From CAWCKS01 sp963796195 (GTDB lineage Bacteria; Pseudomonadota; Alphaproteobacteria; Rhizobiales; Xanthobacteraceae), in NCBI GenBank assembly GCA_963796195.1, contig CAWCKS010000014.1, forward strand, positions 930,001-994,000: 64,000 bases of DNA, in the 5' to 3' direction. The notes beneath the pieces are model-generated. The model was not told the origin of the DNA. It saw only the letters and a program-made list of their open reading frames with translations, and did no database searches. How positions within the stretch are numbered: the stretch's first letter is position 1; each line of letters starts with the position of its first letter. A program made the position numbers and the translations under genes. Of the stretch, positions 29,476 through 41,246 are shown piece by piece.

Positions 29476-30644
29476 AATTTGTCCGGCTCCTGCAACAGCT
29501 TGCCGATTTCGGCGAGAAACAGCGCGCCCGCATGCCCATCACTGACCCGATGATCGGCGGAGAGCGTGATGGTGACGACCGAACGCGGCCCGATCGCCCC
29601 GTCGATCACCCAGGGTCGGGTGACGACCTTGCCGAAGCCGATAATGGCGACCTGAGGCGGATAGATGATCCCGTACAGTGCCTCGACGCCGCGCTCGCCA
29701 AGACTGGTTACCGTAATGGTCGGATCGGAAATCTCCGAACTGCGGATGCGTCCGGCGCGCGTACGCTGCACCAGGTCGCGCATGCGGCTCATGAGGTCGT
29801 CGAGCGAGAAACGGTCGGTGTCGTGCAGCGCCGGCGCCGCAAGACCACCGCCACGAATTGCTATGGCGACGCCGACATGGATCGCCTGCGATGCGGAAAA
29901 CCGGTTGTCGAGATAGAAGCCATTGAACAATGGAAAGCGGCGCGCTGCCAGCCCGACCGCCTTAATCGCCAGCGCGCCCATCAAGAGGCGGCTGTCGGGC
30001 GGCTGCGCTGCGTTCTTCTCGGTCAGCCATTGCTCGCATGCGGTTACATCGACCTGATCCGCGAGATAATAATGCGGGATCTCGCGTTTCGAACGCGCCA
30101 TCGCAGCCGCGATCGCGATGCGCATGGCGGCAAGGTCGAGCCATTGCGCCTTCTTCCTTTCCGCTGGTGGCGCAGCTGCGCCAACCTGCGCGACGTCAGC
30201 GTAGATGATCGCGCCCGCCGGACCACTGCCCTTCACCGTGGAAAGATCAATGCCGCGCTGTTCGCTCAAGCGTCGCGCGGCGGGTGAAGCCAGGACGCGC
30301 GCGCCTGAAACCGGCACCCGAACGTGCGGCAATGGCACCTGCGCCGGCAAGGGTGACGGCGCCACCGGCGGAACAGGCGCGGCAGGCGGCACAACGACGG
30401 CGGCCTCACCTTCACCGCGGATTTCAGCCAGCGGCGTCCCGACCGGCACTTCGGTATTCAGTGCGACAAGAATTTTCTCGACCCGGCCGGCCTGGAACGT
30501 CTCGATCTCGATCGCGCCCTTCTGGGTCTCGACTACGGCGACGATATCACCTCGCTTGACCAGGTCACCCGGCTTGACCAGCCACTCGACCAGCGTGCCG
30601 GCCTCCATGTCGGAACCAAGCGAGGGCATGCGAAATTCGGCCAC
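29472..30644 (-). CDS. 2-oxoacid dehydrogenase E2 (second complex)
   Basis: 390 residues. The lipoyl domain (lysine in VVETQKGAIEIE, ~43) is followed by a Pro/Ala-rich linker (~85-110), a subunit-binding domain (VLASPAARRLSEQRGIDLST, ~117-136) and the catalytic domain ending in LSADHRVSDGHAGALFL. ETQKG rather than ETDKA is typical of acetoin/pyruvate-type E2. It is only modestly similar by eye to the E2 at 4337, so the two complexes are not simple duplicates. It lies 9 bp behind the fused E1. No E3 gene in the window. Confidence 0.9.
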   Translation of the reverse strand: MAEFRMPSLGSDMEAGTLVEWLVKPGDLVKRGDIVAVVETQKGAIEIETFQAGRVEKILVALNTEVPVGTPLAEIRGEGEAAVVVPPAAPVPPVAPSPLPAQVPLPHVRVPVSGARVLASPAARRLSEQRGIDLSTVKGSGPAGAIIYADVAQVGAAAPPAERKKAQWLDLAAMRIAIAAAMARSKREIPHYYLADQVDVTACEQWLTEKNAAQPPDSRLLMGALAIKAVGLAARRFPLFNGFYLDNRFSASQAIHVGVAIAIRGGGLAAPALHDTDRFSLDDLMSRMRDLVQRTRAGRIRSSEISDPTITVTSLGERGVEALYGIIYPPQVAIIGFGKVVTRPWVIDGAIGPRSVVTITLSADHRVSDGHAGALFLAEIGKLLQEPDKL

Positions 30645-30653
30645 GACATCCTC

Positions 30654-32672
30654 TCAGCGTCGCGCGAGAACGGCCTTCGCCGCTGCGATGATCTTTGGGG
30701 CTTGCGGAATCGCGGCATTCTCGAGGTGACGCGGATATGGTATCGGCACCTCTTCGCTGCAGACACGCCCAATCGGCGCATCAAGCTCCCAGAATGCCTG
30801 CTCGACAATGCGCATGCCAATTTCAGCGGAAAGGCTGCCGCTGCGCCAGCCCTCATCCACCACGACTGCGCGCCGCGTCTTTGCATCGGATTGCATGATC
30901 GTCGCATCGTCGAGCGGCCGCAGGCTGCGCAGATCGATTACTTCGGCCTCAATTCCTTCGCTTGCAAGCGCAGTCGCGGCGTCAAGGGTCTTCGACAGCG
31001 ACCCGCCATAGGTAATGAGCGAGATGTCCTTGCCGGCGCGCCGAACCGCTGCCTTGCCGATATCGACCGCACCGGCATCTGCGGCGAGCCGTCCGGTCAT
31101 ATTGTAAAGCATCACGTTCTCGAAGATCAGCACCGGGTCGGGGTCCTGCAGCGCGGTCCAGAGCATGCCGCGTGCATCTTCAAGGGTTGCGGGCGCCAGA
31201 ACCTTGATGCCGGGAATGTGCGCGTACCAGCCCTCCAGACTGTGCGAGTGCTGGGCCGCGACCTGGCGGCCCGCACCGGTCGCCATCCGGATCACGAGCG
31301 GCACGCCGAACTGATTGCCCGACATATGACGCATGGTTGCCGCCGTGTTCAGAATCTGGTCCAGCGCCAGCAGGCTGAAATTGACGGTCATCAGCTCAAC
31401 GATCGGTCGCATGCCGGCCATCGCGGCGCCAATGCCCGCGCCAGTGAACCCGGACTCCGACAGCGGAGTATCGCGAATGCGCTCCGGTCCAAACTCCGCG
31501 AGTAACCCGTGGCTGACCGCATAGCAGCCGCCGTAGCGGCCAACGTCCTCACCCATCAAGAAAACGCGCTTGTCGCGCCGGAGCGCGTCGCAAAGCGCCT
31601 CGCGAACGGCTTCGCGGTAGGTCATCTCCGTGGTTATCGATCGGCTAGCTGCGTCTTGCATGGAGCTCACCGATTGGCCGACGGCGCTGACGGCGTCGGC
31701 GTAGGTAAAGCGCGTCAGCTGCTCGACCGGCTCCCAAGTCCCCGCTTCGGCGAAGGCAACCGCCTCGGCGATCTCGGCGTCGATCTGGGCTTCGATGCGA
31801 GCCACCTCCTCCGGATGCACCATGTGGTTGGTTTCCAGCCATTGCCGCAGGCGTGCGATCGGTTCGTTCTTGCGGCGCAACTCAACCTCGGCCTTGTCCC
31901 GGTAAAGCTGCGGATCGAACATCGAATGTGCGCGCAACCGATAGGTTCGACACTCCAGAAAATACGGCTTGTGAGTTTCGCGGACCGCATGGACCGCCCG
32001 GCGCGCGGCCGCCTCGACCGCGACAACATCCATACCGTCAACGGCTTCGGATGTGATCTTGTAGGAGGCGGCCTTACGAGAGATGTCGGTCTCCGATTCC
32101 GAGAGCGCCAGCGCTGTTCCCATCGCGTAAAGATTGTTCTCGCAGACGAATAGCACCGGCAGCCCCCACAAGGCCGCCAGATTCAGGCTTTCGTGAAATT
32201 CGCCTTCCGCAACGGCACCGTCGCCAAAGAAGCACGCGATCACCAGCTCGTTGCCCTGCATGTGATCGGCGAGCGCCAGGCCGACGGCGAGCGGCAGGCC
32301 ACCGCCGACAATGGCATTGCCGCCATAGAAATTGGTTGGCGCGATCGAACAGATGCATCGATCCGCCGCGACCACGGCTGCAGCCCTCCTGCTTGCCATA
32401 CATCTCGGCCATTACCGTCGTCATCGGCACGCCGCGCACCAGCGCCTGGCCGTGCTCGCGATAGGTCGCGACGATGCGGTCACGCTTTTCCAGGACAGGA
32501 ATGACGCCGACCGCAACGGCTTCCTCACCGTCGTAGAGGTGAAGGAAGCCGCAAATCTTTTCCTGCTGATAGAGCTCGGCGCATTTGTCTTCGAAGCGAC
32601 GAATGCGGATCATGTGGCGCAACAAATCCAGCAAGTGCTCGCGCGTCAGATGCGGCTTGTCGCTCGATGCGT

Positions 32673-32676
<4 letters not shown>
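30654..32676 (-). pseudogene. Fused E1alpha-E1beta 2-oxoacid dehydrogenase, one frameshift
   Basis: One continuous gene encodes E1alpha followed by E1beta. The alpha half starts MNASSDKPHLTREHLL at 32676 and has GRGGSMHLFDRA; one extra base near 32335 shifts the frame before NFYGGNAIVGGGLPLAVG. The thiamine motif FGDGAVAEGEFHESLN and CRTYRLRAHSMFDPQLYRDK follow. A ~40-residue linker then leads to the beta half (MTYREAVREALCDALRRDKR, LMGEDVGRYGGCY). Total ~674 codons. The sequence type is pyruvate/acetoin. Natural alpha-beta E1 fusions exist in some bacteria. The start overlaps the synthetase stop by four bases. Confidence 0.85.
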
Positions 32677-34430
<1,754 letters not shown>

Positions 34431-34465
34431 GAGCGCATTAGGACACGCGTTGAACGGTGCGGCCC

Positions 34466-34479
34466 TTGACGTGAATCAA
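34466..34479. promoter_or_regulatory. FNR/FixK-type operator for the acyl-CoA synthetase operon
   Basis: TTGACGTGAATCAA (TTGAC-N4-ATCAA). The predicted minus-strand start (~34431) coincides with the annotated ATG at 34430. Confidence 0.75.
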
Positions 34480-34512
34480 CTACAAAAGGGTCCTGGAGCC
34501 GCGCGCCATCTA

Positions 34513-34860
34513 TCATTTTGCCGGAGCATCGACCGGCGGCTTGAGCTCGCTGCGGTCCTGGTCGGAAAGGAGGTTCCACGCGCGAATAGCTTCTTTCTGC
34601 GCCAAGAACGTCCGCTTCATGAGCTCCGCAATCCGACGTCGCTTAGTTGCATTCGTGCCTTCGAGCGCCCGCCGCGATGCCGTAATGTAGGCGTGGACGC
34701 TCATGCCTGGCAGCGGAACATTACATCCGCAATCCTCAATCAGCGGCCGCGAAAAAGCGCGCAGCCGCTGAACTGCATCGTCGAGCTCCTGGGCCGCTCG
34801 ATCGTATGCGCGCTTCTTGAGAAGATAACTGTCGCAGGCCTCACCCATATGGCCCTCCAA
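34513..34860 (-). CDS. Hypothetical helical protein (115 aa)
   Basis: 115 residues, charged and mostly helical (LLKKRAYDRAAQELDDAVQR near the start; KRRRIAELMKRTFLAQKEA later). The ATG at 34848 is an alternative start. There are no membrane segments. Two Cys in the middle (DCGCNVP) are notable. I do not recognise the family. A perfect operator lies at 34903-34916, centred ~50 bp upstream, and supports expression as part of the low-oxygen set. Confidence 0.6.
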   Translation of the reverse strand: MEGHMGEACDSYLLKKRAYDRAAQELDDAVQRLRAFSRPLIEDCGCNVPLPGMSVHAYITASRRALEGTNATKRRRIAELMKRTFLAQKEAIRAWNLLSDQDRSELKPPVDAPAK

Positions 34861-34902
34861 CGGATGGCCACGTCGACAGTCTCACCAGGCAGGCGGCGAC
34901 AA

Positions 34903-34916
34903 TTGATTTGCGTCAA
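34903..34916. promoter_or_regulatory. FNR/FixK-type operator upstream of the 115-aa protein
   Basis: TTGATTTGCGTCAA (TTGAT-N4-GTCAA). Predicted minus-strand start ~34868, 8-20 bp before the two possible ATGs. Confidence 0.75.
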
Positions 34917-34989
34917 CCTGCGCTCCGGTTTTTGCGGCGGTCCCAAATGAACGTCAGTGGCTTTGCGGCCGCGAAGAGTGGCGCTGCCA

Positions 34990-35003
34990 TTGAGTTAGAT
35001 CAA
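34990..35003. promoter_or_regulatory. FNR/FixK-like operator upstream of hsp20
   Basis: TTGAGTTAGATCAA: one mismatch in the left half-site, right half perfect. Predicted plus-strand start ~35038, 32 bp before the Hsp20 ATG. Confidence 0.6.
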
Positions 35004-35069
35004 CAGGAGTGGAGCGACGCCCCGCTTAATTGACAACGTCCCTAACTCCGAAAACCCAAGGAGCGTATC

Positions 35070-35582
35070 ATGGCAACAGAGGCGAAAGTGCCCGTCACTC
35101 GGTCTGAATCTGCACCCGCGGCCTGGCCGACGTTTGATAGCCTGAGGCAGGAAATCGACCGCGTGTTCGACGATTTCGGCAGCGGCTTCTGGCGGCGGCC
35201 ATTTCGCCCGCTGGCGGACGTCGAAGCGTTGTTGTCGCGAAAGATGAAGTCGATGCCTGCGGTCGATGTCACCGAAACCGACAAGGCCTTCGAGATCACA
35301 GCCGAACTGCCCGGCATCGACGAGAAGAACGTCGAGGTGAAGACGGCGAACGGCGGCCTGACGATCAAGGGCGAAAAGAAGGACGAGCGGGAAGAGACGA
35401 AGAAGGACTACTATCTCTCCGAGCGCCGTTATGGTTCGTTCGAGCGCTACTTCGCGCTCCCCGAAGGCGTCGACGCAGACAAGATCGAGGCCACCTTCAA
35501 GAAGGGCCTCCTCACTGTGACGCTGCCGAAGAAGCCTGAGGCTCAGAAGGCAGCGAAGAAAATCGAGGTCAAGGCGGCTTGA
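35070..35582 (+). CDS. Small heat-shock protein Hsp20
   Basis: 170 residues with a strong ribosome binding site (AAGGAG, 7 bases before the ATG). The alpha-crystallin domain spans ~58-155 (PAVDVTETDKAFEITAELPG, then GLTIKGEKKDE) with the conserved GLLTVTLPK near its end; the C-terminal IxI/V motif is weak (KIEVKAA). The N terminus has the WPTFDSLRQEIDRVFDDF pattern of rhizobial class A proteins. It is an ATP-independent holdase. In the mycobacterial DosR regulon the homologous fold is HspX. First gene of a plus-strand group with Usp and DUF3775. Confidence 0.95.
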   Translation: MATEAKVPVTRSESAPAAWPTFDSLRQEIDRVFDDFGSGFWRRPFRPLADVEALLSRKMKSMPAVDVTETDKAFEITAELPGIDEKNVEVKTANGGLTIKGEKKDEREETKKDYYLSERRYGSFERYFALPEGVDADKIEATFKKGLLTVTLPKKPEAQKAAKKIEVKAA

Positions 35583-35650
35583 CGCAGGCTGCAGATCGTC
35601 GGGGCCGCGCCCGCCGGTCCTGACGATCGTGAATACGATAGGCGCTCAAC

Positions 35651-36088
35651 ATGACTTCGAGAATCCAGAGTATCATGGTTGCGGCCGATGGCTCCGACAG
35701 CTCAAATCGAGCCATTGACGTCGCCGCGGCATTGGCGAAGACGGAGGGCGCTCGCCTGACGATCGTTACTGTGGTGACGCCGGTAACCGAAAACATCCAA
35801 CGTGAGTTTCAGCGCATCGAAGGCGACAGGTCCGATCCGGCTGAAGCTGCCGGCCAGGTGATCCTGGCCGACGCGCAGCAACGCGCCGGCTGGGCGGATA
35901 TCAAGGGCAAGTCCATTCTTCTGTGGGGCGATCCCGCCGAAGCCCTCATCGATGCGATCATGAGCGAAAAGGTTGATGCCATCGTCCTCGGTCGTCGTGG
36001 CCGTGGACAGCTCGCCGGCCTGCTGCTGGGCAGCGTATCGCAAAAACTGGTCAGCCTCTCGCCCTGCATGGTCGTTGTCGTGCCTTGA
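35651..36088 (+). CDS. Universal stress protein
   Basis: 145 residues, single Usp domain. The start SIMVAADGSDSSNRAIDVA and the ATP-binding GRRGRGQLAGLLLGSVSQ (G-x2-G-x9-G-S) near the end predict an ATP-binding Usp. It follows Hsp20 by 68 bp; the spacer contains a GC-rich inverted repeat (cagatcgtc/gacgatcgtg) that might attenuate or process the message. Function is probably stress signalling or energy sensing; no partner is defined. Frame intact. Confidence 0.92.
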   Translation: MTSRIQSIMVAADGSDSSNRAIDVAAALAKTEGARLTIVTVVTPVTENIQREFQRIEGDRSDPAEAAGQVILADAQQRAGWADIKGKSILLWGDPAEALIDAIMSEKVDAIVLGRRGRGQLAGLLLGSVSQKLVSLSPCMVVVVP

Positions 36089-36138
36089 GGCGGAGCCCCA
36101 AGGAGGCCGTTCTCACAATCAACCGAAGGATTCCTACC

Positions 36139-36555
36139 ATGGCGCAAACTCCCGAGCTCTCAATCTCACCTGACAAGGCGTTTGCGATCCTCACCAAGGC
36201 CCGCCAGTTCGACGTGAAAGATGCGGTCTCGGACCCTGATCCCGGGTCCAATGCCAGCGACGACATGATGTGGTCGGTGCTGGAGGATCACGCCGACGAT
36301 CCCGTGCGGAACGAGCTAGTTGCAATGATCCGCGCCCTGAACGAGGACGAACAGTTCGACCTCGTCGCGCTGGCGTGGCTCGGGCGCGGCGACGGCGATC
36401 TCAGCGACTGGGACGACCTTCGCGCGGAGGCTGCCCGCGCGCACAACAAGCGCACCGCCGAATATTTGCTTGGGATGCCGATCCTCGCCGACTATCTCGA
36501 AGAGGCCCTTTCGCAATTCGGCCACACCGCCGAGGAATTCGAGCGGCCGGTATAA
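36139..36555 (+). CDS. DUF3775 family protein
   Basis: 138 residues from the ATG at 36139, which has an AAGGA box eight bases upstream; the longer frame from 36085 overlaps the Usp stop and lacks conservation. The sequence (FAILTKARQFDVKDAV, SVLEDHADDPVRNEL, FDLVALAWLGRGD, TAEYLLGMPILADYLEEALS) matches the DUF3775 pattern as I know it. It is acidic and helical, with no known function, and often found beside stress genes in Bradyrhizobium. Downstream the strand switches to polX. Confidence 0.8.
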   Translation: MAQTPELSISPDKAFAILTKARQFDVKDAVSDPDPGSNASDDMMWSVLEDHADDPVRNELVAMIRALNEDEQFDLVALAWLGRGDGDLSDWDDLRAEAARAHNKRTAEYLLGMPILADYLEEALSQFGHTAEEFERPV

Positions 36556-36637
36556 TTGCAGCCGCGGCGGGGCTGCGCTAGAGCCGCAGTTGCCGGAGCA
36601 GGTTAGTGGCGGGCTCTGGCGGGCTCGTTTCTCGGGA

Positions 36638-38355
36638 CTACCTTCTTAGCAGTTTCTTGAGCTGGCCGAGCGGACGCGTGTTGATCACGTCGCTGGCTTC
36701 CAGCCAGCCACGCCTTGCCTGGTCGACGCCGAAACGCATGAAATCCAGCGCCGCCGGCGCGTGAGCATCTGTCGAAATGGCAATTCTGACCCCGCCGGCT
36801 TTCGCAGCCTGGACATGAATGTCACTGAGATCAAGCCGCTCCGGTTGAGCGTTGAGCTCAAGCGCACAACCGCGATCGTGCGCGGCATCGATCAGCCGCT
36901 CGACGTCGACAGCATAGGCGTCGCGCTCGCCGATCAGCCGTCCGGTCGGATGCGCGATGATCGACACACGCCTGTTGTCCATCGCGCGAATGATCCGTTC
37001 GGTCTGCGCCTCGCGCGACAAATCGAACTTGTAATGAACGGCGGCGACGACGAGGTCGAGCCGGGAGAGAATCTTGTCGGGCAAGTCGAGCTTGCCATCC
37101 GCCAGAATGTCGAGCTCGATGCCCTTCAGGACCACAATACCGGTCACTTTTTCGTTGATGCGCTCGATCTCATCGAGCTGCTTCGCGAAGTCTCACCGCA
37201 TCCATGCCGTGTGCGACGGTGACGTGCCTGCTGTGATCGGTGATTGCAACATAGGCGTAGCCCTTCGCCTTCGCCGCACGAACCATCTCCTCGATCGAGG
37301 CGGTCCCGTCGGTCCAGTTGGAGTGGACATGGAGGTCGCCGCGAATATCGGAGAGCTCCACCAGCTTCGGCAGCATTTTGCTCTGCGCGAGCGCTATTTC
37401 GCCGCGATCCTCGCGCAGTTCAGGCGCGATGTATGGCAAGGCCGAGCTTGCTGTAGACCTCCTGCTCCGTCGCGCCGGCGATGCGGCGCTTGCCGGAAAA
37501 CAACCCATACTCGTTGAGCTTCCAGCCGCGATCATTGGCGATGCTGCGAAGCGCGATGTTGTGCGCCTTCGATCCGGTGAAATACAACAGCGCGGCGCCG
37601 AAGCTGCGCATCGGCACGACGCGGAGGTCGACCTGGATGCCGGAACGCAGCACGACAGCGGTACGCGTCGAACCATGCGCCAGGACCTCGGCAACATTTT
37701 CGTATTTCGCCAGCCTGTCGCCGATCCCGCTCGCATGGCGCGCGGCCACCAGGATATCGAGATCTCCGACCGTCTCGCGTCGGCGACGAAAACTGCCGGC
37801 CACCACAACCTCTCCGCCTTTCAGGCCTTGCCGCAGATATTTGAGCAGAGCGTCGGCCTCGGCTTCTGCGATCGGCAGTTTGAAGCGTTTCTCGCCGGTA
37901 GGCTTCTGCAACGCGGCGCGAAGCTTCTGTTCGATCACCGGACCAAAGCCTTTGATCTCTCCGAGACGCCCCTGGCGAAGGACTCGCCGCAGGTCCTCGA
38001 GCGAACTGACGTGAAGCTTGTCGTACAACAATTTCACGCGCTTCGGCCCGAGACCCGGCAGCGCGGCGATCTCGCCCAACTGGCCGGGCAATTCGCGCTT
38101 CAGGCTCTCCAGCAGCTTGAATTTTCCGGTGGCGGCGATCTCGGCGATCTTGCCGGCGAGATCCTTGCCGATGCCGGGCAACTCCGAAAGATCCTCGCCG
38201 CCCTTCACGAGGGTCGCGACGCTCTTTGGCAAGCCCTCGACGACGCGGGCGGCGCGCCGATAGGCGCGAATGCGGAATGGATTGTCACCCTTGATCTCAA
38301 GGAGTTCGGCGGCCTGGTCGAACATTGTCGCGATTTCGGCATTGTGAACCGGCAT
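36638..38355 (-). pseudogene. polX: Family X DNA polymerase/PHP protein PolX, two frameshifts
   Basis: About 571 codons. N-terminal helix-hairpin-helix segments (LSELPGIGKDLAGKIAEI, IAALPGLGPKRVKLLYD) and the polymerase site (GSFRRRRETVGDLDILV, with the later VDLRVV carboxylate) are in the first frame. An extra T near 37430 shifts into PELREDRGEI and the PHP domain (DLHVHSNWTDG, AITDHSRH). A second shift at 37187-37192 (GAAGTC where GAGTC would restore the frame) leads to the remaining PHP metal ligands (AAVHYKF, IIAHPTGR, ISTDAHAP). It fills gaps in base-excision repair and trims 3' ends. Divergent from the Usp gene. Confidence 0.87.
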
Positions 38356-38476
38356 CGTGCGCCTCGTCCGGCTGCTATGGGCTGGCCGCCTGCAGCAAGG
38401 TGCAGCTTGCTCTCCTCACAATTTCATCCGCAGGCTGATCCATACGGCCAGCATGGCTCGAAGATCGGCTTCGCGA

Positions 38477-38490
38477 TTGATGTCGATCAA
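38477..38490. promoter_or_regulatory. FNR/FixK-type operator between polX and usp (site 1)
   Basis: TTGATGTCGATCAA, a perfect TTGAT-N4-ATCAA match. It is one of two operators 35 bp apart (centre to centre) in this intergenic region. Confidence 0.78.
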
Positions 38491-38511
38491 CCCCGGCCGA
38501 CTTGTCAGGCC

Positions 38512-38525
38512 TTGATCTGGCTCAA
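38512..38525. promoter_or_regulatory. FNR/FixK-like operator upstream of usp (site 2)
   Basis: TTGATCTGGCTCAA: perfect left half, CTCAA right half. Its -41.5 start (~38560) gives a 32-bp leader to the usp ATG at 38592; tandem sites may give synergistic activation. Confidence 0.55.
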
Positions 38526-38591
38526 TATCCGGACCTGATGAGAGCGTTTGAATGCGTCAATATTTGCCGACCTTCGGAACGGACGCCATCC

Positions 38592-39051
38592 ATGTACAGA
38601 CATATCTTGGTGCCGGTTGACGGCAGCGACACGTCCAATCTTGCGCTCGACGAAGCGATCAGGCTGGCGAAGGAATTGAAATCCGAGCTCCGGATTGTCT
38701 ATGTCGTCGACGTGGTCGCAGCCTACGCCATGACCGAGGCGGCGCTGCCGCTGGTCGAGTTCGAGAAGGATGTCGCGCGAATGGGGCGAGAAGCTTCTCG
38801 CGACCTGCGCAGACAAGGCCCGCGCCGCCGGCGTTGCGTTCGACACGAAATGCCTGGTCATCGAAACGCTGGGACACCGCGTCTACGACCGTATCGAGGA
38901 GGAGGCCAAGAGCTGGCCGGCCGATTTGATCATCATCGGTACCCATGGTCGGCGCGGCGTCAATCGCCTGCTGCTGGGCAGCGTTGCCGAGGGGGTGACG
39001 CGGATTGCGACGGCGCCGGTCCTCAGCATCAGAGGCAAGAGCGCAACATGA
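38592..39051 (+). pseudogene. Universal stress protein, one frameshift
   Basis: Starts MYRHILVPVDGSDTSNLALD at 38592. An extra G in the run near 38783 shifts the frame after DVARMG; the second half continues with EKLLATCADKARAAGVAFD and the ATP-binding GTHGRRGVNRLLLGSVAEGV. About 153 codons, normal for a single-domain Usp. Homopolymer context favours a sequencing error. It differs from the Usp at 35651, so the island has at least two Usp types. A strong hairpin terminator follows at 39181. Confidence 0.85.
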
Positions 39052-39180
39052 CAGGACCGCCGGAAGGGCGATGATGAAGCGCTATCTGGTCAGGTCCAAA
39101 GGACGAGTTCGATCGTAATTGCCGACCTCACTGAGGACACCCCCAAGCCGTTCCCCAGGTTCTCCGTTTGTCGGCAAAGC

Positions 39181-39209
39181 AAAGCCCCGATCTGAGGGAT
39201 CGGGGCTTT
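39181..39209 (+). terminator. Hairpin terminator after usp
   Basis: Twelve-bp perfect stem (aaagccccgatc with its complement) around a five-base loop, followed by a short T-containing tail. Located 130 bp after the Usp stop codon. The weak T tract makes it a likely but not perfect intrinsic terminator; it could act in both directions, also ending the small gene at 39355. Confidence 0.7.
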
Positions 39210-39354
39210 GTCGTTCAGGATCAGGCATCTGGATGCCAGTCGCAAGCACCCCGAGGGAGTCAATCGCGATCTTTTCGACAGTTGGTAAAAAGCAAGTTGA
39301 GCCGAGCACGTCGCATCTTTGAAGAGACCGGCACTTCAGGCAAAAAGCTCGGAC

Positions 39355-39459
39355 CTATGACGCCATCACCACAGCGATGGCAATCAGTAGGCAAAAGGCA
39401 ATGATCAAAAGGACGCGGTCTCGACGCCGGTCGAGCTCACGCGAAGCTACCTCGGACAT
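39355..39459 (-). CDS. Small single-span membrane protein (34 aa)
   Basis: 34 residues: a charged N terminus (MSEVASRELDRRRDRV) followed by one hydrophobic helix (LLIIAFCLLIAIAVVMAS). A near-ideal GGAGG ribosome binding site lies five bases before the ATG on the minus strand. The FNR/FixK-type operator at 39513-39526 predicts a transcript start ~39478, 19 bp upstream. The positive-inside pattern suggests an N-in orientation. Too short for family assignment; could be a stress-induced membrane micropeptide. It lies divergent to groEL. Confidence 0.55.
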   Translation of the reverse strand: MSEVASRELDRRRDRVLLIIAFCLLIAIAVVMAS

Positions 39460-39512
39460 GCCAGCCTCCCATCATCTTGGGTAAAGCAAGCCGGAACGGC
39501 AGGTACCGGCGT

Positions 39513-39526
39513 TTGACGAAAATCAA
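39513..39526. promoter_or_regulatory. FNR/FixK-type operator between the micropeptide gene and groEL
   Basis: TTGACGAAAATCAA (TTGAC-N4-ATCAA). Predicted starts ~39561 (groEL, 22-bp leader to the ATG at 39583) and ~39478 (minus strand). No CIRCE-type heat-shock inverted repeat was seen upstream of groEL. Confidence 0.75.
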
Positions 39527-39582
39527 GCTCCTCGCCGTAAACAATCGCTAGGCTTTTTTTATTGTCTGTCCTGGAGACGGCT

Positions 39583-41205
<1,623 letters not shown>

Positions 41206-41246
41206 GCCCGCACAATGGACGCAGCTGAGCAACCGCAGGGCTTGCA

